Assembly: GCA_013215275.1 (NCBI GenBank)
Contig: JABSRF010000010.1
Coordinates: 1-35,875 of the forward strand
Source: Oligoflexales bacterium
Lineage (GTDB): Bacteria > Bdellovibrionota_B > Oligoflexia > Oligoflexales > Bog-1112
DNA: 35,875 bases
Reading direction: 5' to 3'
This document shows positions 17,195 to 25,671 of the stretch, piece after piece (position 1 is the stretch's first letter; every line of letters starts with the position of its first letter). Below the pieces are notes generated by a model. It was not told where the DNA came from. It saw only the letters and a list, made by a program, of their open reading frames with translations, and ran no database searches. Position numbers and translations under genes: made by a program.

Positions 17195-20100
17195 CTATCT
17201 CAATTGTGCCCTGACCTGTGAAGGTACTTCACTGCCAATAAAGTCTGGGCTGACCACGAGCTCTTCAAAACTGACTTTACGTTTAACAATTCGATTTAAT
17301 CCATTAAATATTTTAACAGACCAATGGTTATAGACTGTAAACCTTCGTGTTGTCTGCAAACCAGTGGTATAATATTCTTTTGCTTTTGCTTCTATCTGAT
17401 CCACTGAAGCTTGTAGCTGTTTGACAAGGTCTTCTCGCTTGACTCCATTGATATTTGGTGGTGATTTCAGCTGGCCTGCAAAGGATTCATATGATGATCC
17501 TAGCTGATAAAAAGCTGCAATGCCCCAATAAGAGTCCTGGGTAGAAAATACAGCCCCATATGCTTGTTCCAATTGAGCTAGCTTTCCTGTGATTAATTCT
17601 ATGGAAGATTGGAGCTTATCCACATTACCACCTTGGAGTCGATACCTTGAGAATTGATTTTGAAGGCCTTGAACTCCCTGAAAAGCAATCTCACCGATAT
17701 ACCTCAGAGCCTCACCGGATACCCCTCCACCACCACGGGCTGTGCGGTTGATTCCTTGAAGTGCATTTTGAGCTTGAGATCCTTTGCCATTGTAGGCTTT
17801 ATATACTTTGTAGTAGGCGATGATTCTTTGGTTCGGTGATAGCTTGAACTTGTTGATATAGTTCGAAAAAATGATCTTGGTCATGGTCGCGTACTGACGG
17901 CTTTTCCAGAGTGAATCTATAAGTTTTTCGAGTACAATAGCACCACCTGCTGGGTATCGCTTTGCGAAGTTTGTGCAGGTACTGACTGCTTTATTGCTAC
18001 CTAGAGCAATTTGCAATTCGCATGCTCTTTGCATGGCTCCTGCAGCCTCTTTTTGCTTAGGGTATTTATTGGCAAATATAAGGAAGTATGTGGAAGCTTG
18101 ACCAAAGTCCAAAATATCATCATTTAGCTTACCGAGTTGTAAGAGCGAACTGCTATACAAGCTCGATTTAGGATAAAGCTTTACGATCATTGCAAATGCA
18201 TTCATGGCTCCATTGAAGTTTCCTGCCTTAAGGTAATCCACCGCTGCATTATTCCAAAATTTGTCCGCATCAGCATCTTTAGGAAACTTTTTAGCTTGTG
18301 CTTCAAAAAGTTTTGCACGCTTGAGTTCAGACTTTTCAGCTGATATCTGTTCCAGTTGCATCCCTCTGAGTAGGTCATTTAGTTTTTTTCCGATCTTCCC
18401 TTTTTGATAAGCAGGTATGGATAAAAGCTTTCTAGCAGTTGAAGCAAGTTCTTTTGGATTATTTTGAAAAATCGGAATCAGATGCTCAACAGCAACCCTT
18501 CCTTCTTTTTGTGTGGAGTATTTTTTTGCTATGAGCCAGAGATACCTCACAGCAAGCTTCTTGTTTTGACTGCGAAAGTATATTTCACTCATGAACGTTT
18601 CGCAGTTCTTCACAGTCTTTTTGTCACCTGGATACCACTTCGTGTAGTAATTACAACCTTTAATGAAGTTGGTGGCCCTAACCGTTAAGGCTCGTGGAGG
18701 TTTGCGGAAGTCGGGTTTGAGTTTTAATAAAGCCTTTAACTCGGGAAGAAAGTCTTTATTATAAGAATCCAGCATGTTTTCAGCTGATCTTTTATGGATG
18801 TTTGCTTTAAGCTTACCCTTATCATTGAACACAAGTGTCTTATTTTTGCCCAAGAGTGCAATGCTTAGATAAGTTTGCCCAGCTTCTCGATAGTTTCCCT
18901 GGAAATAATCGATGTCTCCTAGGTACTCTTTGACTTCTGGGATTTCTCGGCTGTTAGGGTATCGTTTGATAAATAGTCGGTACCCCTTTTTCGCCTCATT
19001 AAATGCACGTTTGCTGTTAGTTTTTTGAGCGTCTTTATGAATTACCTTTGGGTAGTAAAGTAATAAACGCTTAATGTTCTCTTGTGCTTCTTTAACGATA
19101 CCGCGTTCGTTCCTTGATGCCCAAGTAGAACGTAAATTATAGTTGTTAACAAGTTTTTCAAGTTCGTTCCAAACCTGTTTGATATTACCGTCTTCGAAAT
19201 TTAAGGCCACAATTTCAGTTTGGCCATCAAATGCCTCTTGGCTGTTAGGGTATAGGCTGAGCAACCGTTTCCAGGCTCTGATGGATTGCTTAAATTTACC
19301 CTGTTCAGTAAACGTTTCAGCCAATAGCTTCAAAAGTTTAGCGATATACTGTTCGCCGCCGTTACGTTTGTAGAAGCGAATTGCTTCGTCAATTTTCTTT
19401 AGCTCGGCAAAGCTAAAGATCATATCACGCATGGCCTCTTCTTTGAGCCTGAGCCCTTTTCCACCCATCTTGTCTGAGTGAGTCACTGTTTTCTTCCAAG
19501 AGTCCAGTGATCGACTGTATTGTCCCAGGTTGTAATAACACCAACCCAATTTGAACAGGGCCCATCCGTAGCGTTTTGATCGTCTGTATTTAATTGCGGA
19601 CCGGTAATAATTAGCTGCGGTTCTAAAGTCGTTGCGGTCAAAATAGTAATCACCCAGTGAAAAATAAGAGTCACCAGCATAGCTGGATTTTGGGTACTGT
19701 TTGATGATTCTTAGGAATTCTTTTGAGGCTGCAGATTCTCTCCCTAGAAACTGGAGGGACAGAGCTCCATTGAAAGCAATGCTATCAGACTGCAGAGCTT
19801 TGGGGTATTCCTTTAAAATTGCTCGAGATAGCGAATAAACGCGACGCCAGTGGGAATTAGATTTTTTATTGTTTAGTTTAGGTTCAGCCCCTTTTCTGCC
19901 TCCCCTTGACCACTTTCTCCACTGCTGGTCGTAATACTCTTGCTCACCACTTGCAATGTAAGCAGACTGCTCAAGGGTCAGGTTTAAGATTCTTTCAAGC
20001 ATCTGTAAGCGAGCACCAGATTTCTTGGGCAGTTGTTTTACGGTTTTATTCAAATAGGATAAGGTTCTATCGATTCCTTTAATGAGGTTTTTTTCTTTCG

Positions 20101-20314
20101 TGTTGACGAGTACGGCAGCTTGATTGTACTGAGGCCTTGCAGCAGCTTTGTTTGAGCTGGGCTTTTTTCTTTTTATCCTCTTGACATTAACAGTGGCGCG
20201 ATCTGATTTTTTTCTTTTTGCTCTTAGCGCGCTGCTATCTTGGGCATAGGATGCTTCAAACCACCATGCCAAGGAAACAATCAAAAAATATGTCAGTCTG
20301 TTAACCATAGCCAC
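17195..20314 (-). CDS. GltD-like long periplasmic TPR protein
   Basis: The product has 1039 residues with a signal peptide (cleavage likely after ASYA, residue 24 or so), a basic linker rich in Lys/Arg, then many TPR-type repeats through most of its length. Clear examples contain ALFKLGWCYYNLGQYSRSL, YPKSSYAGDSYFSLGDYYF and AMNAFAMIVKLYPKSSLY. Repeats of this YPKS/LG-Y type are typical of YbgF/GltD-like periplasmic scaffolds. M. xanthus AgmU/GltD is similarly long (about 1200 residues), TPR-rich and periplasmic. It lies between the 508-residue TPR gene (11-bp gap) and the lipoprotein gene (10-bp gap). Likely role: a rod or scaffold spanning the periplasm between motor and outer-membrane parts. 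Confidence 0.8.
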   Translation of the reverse strand: MAMVNRLTYFLIVSLAWWFEASYAQDSSALRAKRKKSDRATVNVKRIKRKKPSSNKAAARPQYNQAAVLVNTKEKNLIKGIDRTLSYLNKTVKQLPKKSGARLQMLERILNLTLEQSAYIASGEQEYYDQQWRKWSRGGRKGAEPKLNNKKSNSHWRRVYSLSRAILKEYPKALQSDSIAFNGALSLQFLGRESAASKEFLRIIKQYPKSSYAGDSYFSLGDYYFDRNDFRTAANYYRSAIKYRRSKRYGWALFKLGWCYYNLGQYSRSLDSWKKTVTHSDKMGGKGLRLKEEAMRDMIFSFAELKKIDEAIRFYKRNGGEQYIAKLLKLLAETFTEQGKFKQSIRAWKRLLSLYPNSQEAFDGQTEIVALNFEDGNIKQVWNELEKLVNNYNLRSTWASRNERGIVKEAQENIKRLLLYYPKVIHKDAQKTNSKRAFNEAKKGYRLFIKRYPNSREIPEVKEYLGDIDYFQGNYREAGQTYLSIALLGKNKTLVFNDKGKLKANIHKRSAENMLDSYNKDFLPELKALLKLKPDFRKPPRALTVRATNFIKGCNYYTKWYPGDKKTVKNCETFMSEIYFRSQNKKLAVRYLWLIAKKYSTQKEGRVAVEHLIPIFQNNPKELASTARKLLSIPAYQKGKIGKKLNDLLRGMQLEQISAEKSELKRAKLFEAQAKKFPKDADADKFWNNAAVDYLKAGNFNGAMNAFAMIVKLYPKSSLYSSSLLQLGKLNDDILDFGQASTYFLIFANKYPKQKEAAGAMQRACELQIALGSNKAVSTCTNFAKRYPAGGAIVLEKLIDSLWKSRQYATMTKIIFSNYINKFKLSPNQRIIAYYKVYKAYNGKGSQAQNALQGINRTARGGGGVSGEALRYIGEIAFQGVQGLQNQFSRYRLQGGNVDKLQSSIELITGKLAQLEQAYGAVFSTQDSYWGIAAFYQLGSSYESFAGQLKSPPNINGVKREDLVKQLQASVDQIEAKAKEYYTTGLQTTRRFTVYNHWSVKIFNGLNRIVKRKVSFEELVVSPDFIGSEVPSQVRAQLR

Positions 20315-20325
20315 CTAATAGAGAC

Positions 20326-21852
20326 TTATTTCTTACACTTACTAGGGATATTGTAGACATAACCACCGAGTTCATCTTCCCAGTACTCACCTTCGAATGG
20401 CCAGTATTCCAAATCTTGACCGATTCTAAGAGACTGCATTCCCCCGATGAAATTTCCTTTCTTCGGAGCAGATTCAATATTTAATTTATCCCTTAATTTA
20501 TCAACTTTGCCCAACAAGAGCTCTGCAGTTATGAGCCTAGTTTGATTTGATAACTCAATAAGGTATTTGTAAAAACCGACCCCTTGCCTATATAGTCGCT
20601 TACCAGTGTCATTGATGGCAGCAGCTTTCTTTTTAGTTAAAAAACTCCGCAATGTTTTAAGCAGGCCGATAACTCTCCATTGGCCCGGTGAGTCGCTTAG
20701 CCTTGCTAGCTCCCTATCCGCATTTTGAATGGTGGCACCTGCTTGCTTGTAGGTATCCGTCCGGGACAGCGCATCCAAAATTGCCCAGGCATTTTGGTAT
20801 GACTTAAGGCTTCCTGTTCGATAGTAATACACATTGCGAAAGAATTTTTTGGGTTTGCGCTCGGTGCTAGCAAGTAGGGTTTTGATATCCTTCAAAACGG
20901 GCGCATAGCGCCTCTTAAACAGGCCCATGGACTCCTTAACCCTGTCATAACGACATAGTCTGAGGAAAGTGATAGCTTGAAGGATGAAGCTTTCAGGAAA
21001 AAACCTTCGCTCGAAAAAAGGTGAGTGTAAGGTGTGAATATTGCCTAAAGTATTGTTGGCCTTTTCCATCAAAAAGAAAGCCCATGATGCTTCAAAGAGT
21101 GCCTGGAGCCAGTTGTCAGACTGTCTAGGGATTTCAGCATAGTAGCGAATGGAATCTCGGTACCTACGAGTTTCATAATATATTCTAGCAATGTTAAGGT
21201 TCGATTGCTCTTGAAGCCAGGAGCCGTTTTTTACTTTATTTGATAATTCCCTGACTTTTTCAAAATAACGAATACCTTGCTTGTGCTTACCTGATAAATT
21301 GGCAATGACCCCGAGGTGAAATAGAGCTTTAATATAGTACTGGCTCGATGACTGGACCCGTTTAAAAAAGCTTTGAGCGCTCTTGTAACGGGTATTCCCA
21401 AAAGCTTCAACCCCTTTGTAGTAAAAATAGAATCCTCGGGCAGGCCCTGGAATGCTCGCTGGGTTAATCTTCGTTTTAAAAAGTTGAACCACATGAGATT
21501 GTCCAATGTTAACCCGGTTGTTGATTCTTCCAAGTGCTTCAAGCGCCTTGCGAAAAAATGGATTCGAAGACTTAGCTCCTCTTCTCACGATCTTTGAATA
21601 GTACATGGATGCTGAATAATATAACTCCATTTTTTCAAGGCTTTGACCGACGCCCCATTCCGACTTATTTTTTATTGATCTGGCTTTTTTACCGCGCGAT
21701 TTTTGCATGCTTTTGAAGAAATTTGTAGCTGCTCTAGCATAATCGTGAGATTTATAGTACTTTTTTGCAGCTTTGAAGGACGAAGCAGCCCATCCGGCAT
21801 TACTATATGCCAACAAGAGAGTGAGTCCAATTTTTACCGTTAGCGTTTTCAA
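20326..21852 (-). CDS. GltC-like periplasmic TPR protein
   Basis: This is a 508-residue protein with a signal peptide (cleavage probably after GWA, residue 22) and TPR-type repeats over the N-terminal 270 residues, beginning AKKYYKSHDYARAATNFFKS and including YKSAQSFFKRVQSSSQYYIKA. The C-terminal half is helical without obvious repeats and ends in an aromatic, acidic segment (LEYWPFEGEYWEDELGGY) followed by a basic tail. By size, repeats and place behind an outer-membrane barrel gene it resembles M. xanthus GltC, which sits with GltA/GltB. The gap to the preceding gene is 12 bp. The TPR and periplasm calls are good; the GltC assignment is tentative. Confidence 0.75.
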   Translation of the reverse strand: MKTLTVKIGLTLLLAYSNAGWAASSFKAAKKYYKSHDYARAATNFFKSMQKSRGKKARSIKNKSEWGVGQSLEKMELYYSASMYYSKIVRRGAKSSNPFFRKALEALGRINNRVNIGQSHVVQLFKTKINPASIPGPARGFYFYYKGVEAFGNTRYKSAQSFFKRVQSSSQYYIKALFHLGVIANLSGKHKQGIRYFEKVRELSNKVKNGSWLQEQSNLNIARIYYETRRYRDSIRYYAEIPRQSDNWLQALFEASWAFFLMEKANNTLGNIHTLHSPFFERRFFPESFILQAITFLRLCRYDRVKESMGLFKRRYAPVLKDIKTLLASTERKPKKFFRNVYYYRTGSLKSYQNAWAILDALSRTDTYKQAGATIQNADRELARLSDSPGQWRVIGLLKTLRSFLTKKKAAAINDTGKRLYRQGVGFYKYLIELSNQTRLITAELLLGKVDKLRDKLNIESAPKKGNFIGGMQSLRIGQDLEYWPFEGEYWEDELGGYVYNIPSKCKK

Positions 21853-21864
21853 TTTATCCTAAGC

Positions 21865-22644
21865 TTAAAAAAATCGTGAATATCCTATCTGCATTGTTAA
21901 ATTATAATGAATCGAATCAATGCTCTCAATGTCAGGGTCGTCTACACAGGTTCCATCAGCAGAACTAATTTGCAGTGAATGGTTTCTTAGGTTCCATTTA
22001 AAACTACTTTTTCTATCTAAAAAAAATCTTTGTCCAACTCCGACAGTGAAGGTAGGGTATTGGGCAATATAATCACTGCGTATTTGCAACTCTCCTTCAT
22101 TGTCATCACAGTGATCAAACTGATACTCTACACCGGTGGTTCCGACTCCACCTATCAAATAAGTATCAAAATAAATTAGCTTACCACTTGCTAATTGGTA
22201 CTTCCCATAAATGGGTGTCCACAGTAAGCTGCCAGAATAGATCGTCTTTGTTCTAATAATTTGGGTTTTGATATTAAAATCTTTCTCTAGAATCACCTTG
22301 TCTTCTTTGTTGATGGATGTGCCAAAGGTTGCACTGACCTCTAAGCCTAAAGCTTCAGTAAAGTGATAGGTGAGGATTCCAGATGCGAGGTAGGTGTATA
22401 TAAAGGTCTGATTGGTTATCACGACCCCTTCTGTCCCTAGTTCAAACTTTTTCCGTTTCGAAAAAAAACGGGGCCTGATGACTCTAATTTCAAAGTTGGT
22501 AAAGCGTTCGTCGTTGGCATATGAGGTGTCGATTGACTCAAAAGCAACAACAGAGGACAGGGTAATGATTACCAAAGCGAAGCATAGCTTTCGGATATCG
22601 AAATCAAAATAAAATGACTTTTTTCTCAATGCGGTCGCTTTCAT
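21865..22644 (-). CDS. Outer-membrane beta-barrel protein (GltA/GltB-like)
   Basis: The 259-residue protein has a signal sequence (hydrophobic core about residues 21-35, cleavage likely after TSYA) and then alternating amphipathic strands with many aromatic residues. It ends IGYSRFF, the terminal-Phe signature recognised by the BAM complex. The block VIRPRFFSKRKKFELG followed by YHFTEALGLEVSATFG resembles the small outer-membrane barrels common in myxobacteria and Bdellovibrionota. A Cys pair (around HCDDNEG and GTCVDD) may bridge loops. It is the fourth gene of the motor operon, 20 bp after the second TolR-like gene, and is the likely outer-membrane port or anchor of the complex. Confidence 0.8.
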   Translation of the reverse strand: MKATALRKKSFYFDFDIRKLCFALVIITLSSVVAFESIDTSYANDERFTNFEIRVIRPRFFSKRKKFELGTEGVVITNQTFIYTYLASGILTYHFTEALGLEVSATFGTSINKEDKVILEKDFNIKTQIIRTKTIYSGSLLWTPIYGKYQLASGKLIYFDTYLIGGVGTTGVEYQFDHCDDNEGELQIRSDYIAQYPTFTVGVGQRFFLDRKSSFKWNLRNHSLQISSADGTCVDDPDIESIDSIHYNLTMQIGYSRFF

Positions 22645-22664
22645 ACATTTGGCACAAAAAGCTG

Positions 22665-23150
22665 TTAACCTCGTAGCTTCGATACCATCAGTTTAAATTT
22701 AACAAAATCAGCCTGTTGAGCTGATAGCATGACTCGTTTTAGCAATTTGAATTTGTGCTTTTTATCAATTTCTACGGTTAAGGTGCCAGGCTTCTTTTTG
22801 TCTGTCTTGGAGAAACGTTTATTGGCTTCAGCAAGCTTTTCCAGCTCTAAAAACAGGTCATGTATAGCCCCTTGGGAACTATCTCGTTCTTGAACATCCT
22901 TGTTGATGAGGGTCACAATTTTTTTTCCATTTACCAATATTTCATTGACCCCTAAAACGATGGCAGGCACCTCGTCAAGTGAGTTGAGAGTGGCCGATTC
23001 AGGCAGCTCGGTACTTTCATTCAAGTCGTGACTCACAGGATCCGTAGAAAAGCTCATAAGGAGGAAGAGAATCAAGATACTAAAGATATCCAGCATGGGC
23101 ATAATATTTAGGGTTATCTGTTCTCCACCGTCATTGCCCACTGATGCCAT
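22665..23150 (-). CDS. ExbD/TolR family protein (AglS-like)
   Basis: This is a 161-residue ExbD/TolR-type protein with one N-terminal membrane helix (about residues 15-36) and a periplasmic domain. The proton-path Asp is Asp21 in NIMPMLDIFSIL, in the expected place. It would pair with the TolQ-like channel and the other TolR-like protein to form a proton-driven stator. M. xanthus AglR-AglQ-AglS has the same one-plus-two composition. Gaps of 20 bp on both sides place it in the operon. The periplasmic part is divergent, with a hydrophilic loop rich in Lys (KRFSKTDKKKPG). Confidence 0.9.
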   Translation of the reverse strand: MASVGNDGGEQITLNIMPMLDIFSILILFLLMSFSTDPVSHDLNESTELPESATLNSLDEVPAIVLGVNEILVNGKKIVTLINKDVQERDSSQGAIHDLFLELEKLAEANKRFSKTDKKKPGTLTVEIDKKHKFKLLKRVMLSAQQADFVKFKLMVSKLRG

Positions 23151-23170
23151 AATCTAACCCTTCCATAAAA

Positions 23171-23707
23171 TTACAGTACTACGCTACCCATGACGACCTT
23201 GGGGTATAACGAAGTCTCTATGCCTTGACCAGATTCTTGGGGGCTAAAGCCTGGGTCACCAGGAAATCTGAGTTTTATTTGATCTAAGACCTTAACAAGA
23301 TCCTCATAAAGTATCTCATCATCAACAAACAAAGTGACCTTGTCAGTTTCTTCATACTCATCTCTAAGCTCGATAAGCTTACTGTGCATCTCACCTAAAC
23401 CGTTTTCATCTCGGGAGAATTGTTGACGATTTTCATCGATGGGTGGCTTGGTGAAGGAGGTTGTTAGCTCTACCCTTTCCATCTCTACATCAATCTTCAC
23501 GTCCAAAAGTCTTTTACTTTCCAAATCTTGAGGGGGGGCAGCATTGGTTAGGAATGGTATTTGCACTTCAAGGATACCAATGGAGACGAAGACTGCTGTG
23601 AACAGGAGAAATGTGCATAGAAGAGAGAATATATCAATAAAAGGCATGACGTTTAAGTCAACTTCATCTTCCTTTATCGACACCATTTTTTTTTTGTGTC
23701 TAGCCAT
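23171..23707 (-). CDS. ExbD/TolR family protein (AglQ-like)
   Basis: This is a 178-residue TolR/ExbD-type protein: basic N-terminal tail, one membrane helix (about 19-44) and a periplasmic domain. Asp25 in NVMPFIDIFSLL is the conserved proton-path residue. The periplasmic part holds the usual TolR-like strand VTLFVDDEILYEDLVKVLD. Codons 5-8 include a run of nine A on the coding strand (AAA AAA AAA before ATG), which could slip. The start codon at 23707 lies 19 bp after the TolQ-like gene. With the second TolR-like protein it gives two non-identical partners, as in AglQ/AglS. Confidence 0.92.
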   Translation of the reverse strand: MARHKKKMVSIKEDEVDLNVMPFIDIFSLLCTFLLFTAVFVSIGILEVQIPFLTNAAPPQDLESKRLLDVKIDVEMERVELTTSFTKPPIDENRQQFSRDENGLGEMHSKLIELRDEYEETDKVTLFVDDEILYEDLVKVLDQIKLRFPGDPGFSPQESGQGIETSLYPKVVMGSVVL

Positions 23708-23726
23708 TATTTGATCCTAAATAGAC

Positions 23727-24398
23727 CTATCTTGATTTATCCTGATAGCCTTTTATCTTCATTTTTCTTGTGAAAAGTAGATCTGTGAGCCTAGCAACAT
23801 TCTGATTAATATCATTGACAATAGAGTGTTGTTTCATCATCAGAAACCCGTGAGCCAGGAGACAAACTAATGCGGTCCCTAGACCGAAGGAGGTTGCTGT
23901 CAATGCTTCTGATATACCTTCTGCTAAGATAGTTTGCTTCTGGGCTCCTGTTGCTCGAGCAGCACCTCCAAACGAGTGCATTAGCCCAAAGATTGTACCT
24001 AGAAGTCCAAGTAGTGTCGCGACATTGGCGCAAGTGCCTAAAAAACCTACCGATTTGGTTACTTTCGGGATCACAGCTAAAGTGGCGTGGTTCATCGCAT
24101 TTTCTATCTCTTCTGAAGTATCGTTTGCTCGTTTGAGACCCTCAGATAGTACATAAGGGAGTAATTTTGGCCTAGCTTTCTTACATAGCCTGATTGCATT
24201 CTCTATTGAGTTATTCATAACCATTTTTTGCACTGCAGCCATAAAACCTGAGCTGTTTGCAAGGTCATACTGCAACCAATACCGATATGATCTTTCTATT
24301 ATGACGGCAATAGAAACAAGGAGGACAAAAAGTATTCCACTCATTACTAAGGTTCCACCTTGGTGGAACAAACGAGCAAGACTGTCTATAAAATCCAT
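23727..24398 (-). CDS. MotA/TolQ/ExbB proton channel protein (AglR-like)
   Basis: The 223-residue protein has three membrane helices (about 15-34, 117-140, 165-190) with the family blocks LLGLLGTIFGLM in the second and ISEALTATSFGLGTALV in the third. It forms the proton channel of a stator with the two TolR-like proteins. The start ATG at 24398 has a strong GGAGG 6 nt upstream. It is the first gene of the eight-gene operon and follows a good promoter match at 24565-24594, leaving a leader of about 160 nt. By composition of the operon the closest functional match is AglR of the gliding motor rather than TolQ of the Tol-Pal system, since no tolA, tolB or pal follows. Confidence 0.93.
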   Translation of the reverse strand: MDFIDSLARLFHQGGTLVMSGILFVLLVSIAVIIERSYRYWLQYDLANSSGFMAAVQKMVMNNSIENAIRLCKKARPKLLPYVLSEGLKRANDTSEEIENAMNHATLAVIPKVTKSVGFLGTCANVATLLGLLGTIFGLMHSFGGAARATGAQKQTILAEGISEALTATSFGLGTALVCLLAHGFLMMKQHSIVNDINQNVARLTDLLFTRKMKIKGYQDKSR

Positions 24399-24702
24399 TT
24401 AATTCCTCCGATGAGCTGTTCTCATGCCTACTTGCGTTGTTGATTGAATGTTGAATGAAAATTCCAGGCTGTTAGTTTATTGTGTAATGAGCCCTAACTA
24501 ATACCTTTTATTCTCACTTTTTTAAATAAATTAATGCTTATAAAGAATTAGCGTTGTTATCATAATTTTACGGAGGTTTTTCAAGTAATGTCAACTGGAG
24601 GGAAATGCATACGAAAATACTAATGACCTTAATTTTACGCTATAATCTAGTTAGAACGGATTTATAGTAAATGGAAAAAACCTCTAGAAATAGTTAGTAA
24701 AC
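24399..24702. other. Divergent intergenic region of motor operon and HATPase regulator
   Basis: This 304-bp AT-rich region holds no gene. On the minus strand it carries the motor-operon promoter candidate (24565-24594) and a leader of about 160 nt. On the plus strand a perfect TATAAT at 24641-24646 lies 57 bp before the regulator start but has no good -35 at the right distance. I see no further strong dyad or repeat. Confidence 0.5.
24565..24594 (-). promoter_or_regulatory. Sigma70-type promoter of the motor operon
   Basis: On the minus strand TTGACA (24589-24594) and TAAAAT (24565-24570) are 18 bp apart, a consensus -35 and a 5/6 -10. Transcription would begin near 24558 and leave about 160 nt before the TolQ-like start. 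Confidence 0.55.
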
Positions 24703-25671
24703 ATGAAAAATAAAATATTATTCATTGAGCTTTCGACTAAAAAACCTTTTCCGAAAGAATCGACTCTCAGAATCATAACTAGTGGATATGATAATACTCT
24801 TGAAAGAGATGTAGACAAGGCCCTGGCTCGAATTAATAGTGAGTCTGATATTTCAGTAATGGTTATCAATGATGCAGTAGAGGAAGTCTTTATCTCATAT
24901 AGGAAAAAATTTCCTAATGGAACCACGATCCTTGTGACAGCCGGTACGATGGACGAGTATGCTGCATCCTTATCTTATCGTGAAGAATTATTAGTTGATC
25001 ATGTGATTGCCAACTCGGAAAATTCTGACTGGCTCATAGGCGATTTAAGGTCGACCTTACAGAAGCTGATTAGTGGGGATATATTTGGTCTTGATAAATA
25101 CCTCCTTCCTAGCACAAAAGTACACACCCGCACCGTAACAGATTCCATGTGTCGTAGTACTTTAAATAATGAAGTTGCTGAGTTTGCAGAGTTTCAAAAG
25201 CTAGGAAGCCATATATCAAAACTGGCTTACGGTATTTCTGAGGAGCTTTTGATGAACGCTATTTACGATGCGCCTGTGGATGAAGAGGGGAATAGCCTAT
25301 ATGCTGGAGTTCACCGATCAAATAAGGTTAATTTAAAACCAAATGAGTACTCTGAGTTGAGTTTTGCTTGTGATGGACAAACCCTAGCGATTGCTGTCTG
25401 TGATCCTTTTGGAAGCCTTAAAAAAGAAAAGTTCCACAACTACATCAAAAAAGTGGTGAGGCGGCATGAGGGAATTAAGATCATTGACCACAAAAAAGGG
25501 GGCGCTGGTCTTGGCCTTTTTAAAATTCTTTATAGTTGCCATGCATTAATTTGCAATAGTATGCCGAATAAGAAAACCGAAGTTATCTCACTGATTAACA
25601 TACATCAACAGATACGAGACTTTTCAAAAATGGCCAGATCTCTTCATTATTTCGTAGCCAATTCAGGCTGA
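24703..25671 (+). CDS. Pseudo-receiver protein with anti-sigma-type HATPase domain
   Basis: This is a 322-residue soluble regulator. The N-terminal 125 residues look like a response-regulator fold (strands KILFIEL, VMVIND, TILVTAG) with a reduced acidic pocket; Asn56-Asp57 end the third strand. The C-terminal domain (about 150-310) is an ATP-binding GHKL/HATPase fold: N-box EELLMN at 180-185, DPFGSL as the first G motif, and GGAGLGL at 266-271. There is no His phosphoacceptor or dimerisation domain, so it is more like RsbW/SpoIIAB-type switch kinases than a sensor kinase. It is transcribed away from the motor operon. A regulatory link to the motor is plausible from position only. Confidence 0.75.
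   Translation: MKNKILFIELSTKKPFPKESTLRIITSGYDNTLERDVDKALARINSESDISVMVINDAVEEVFISYRKKFPNGTTILVTAGTMDEYAASLSYREELLVDHVIANSENSDWLIGDLRSTLQKLISGDIFGLDKYLLPSTKVHTRTVTDSMCRSTLNNEVAEFAEFQKLGSHISKLAYGISEELLMNAIYDAPVDEEGNSLYAGVHRSNKVNLKPNEYSELSFACDGQTLAIAVCDPFGSLKKEKFHNYIKKVVRRHEGIKIIDHKKGGAGLGLFKILYSCHALICNSMPNKKTEVISLINIHQQIRDFSKMARSLHYFVANSG

Noticed and set aside
23727-24398. Tol-Pal system
   Set aside because: TolQ and TolR-like genes are present, but no tolA, tolB or pal follow, and two TolR-like proteins plus TPR and FHA/TonB proteins fit Agl-Glt better.
24684-24926. 80-codon minus-strand frame at the start of the HATPase regulator
   Set aside because: It is antisense to a better supported gene, has no ribosome site and ends next to the promoter region.
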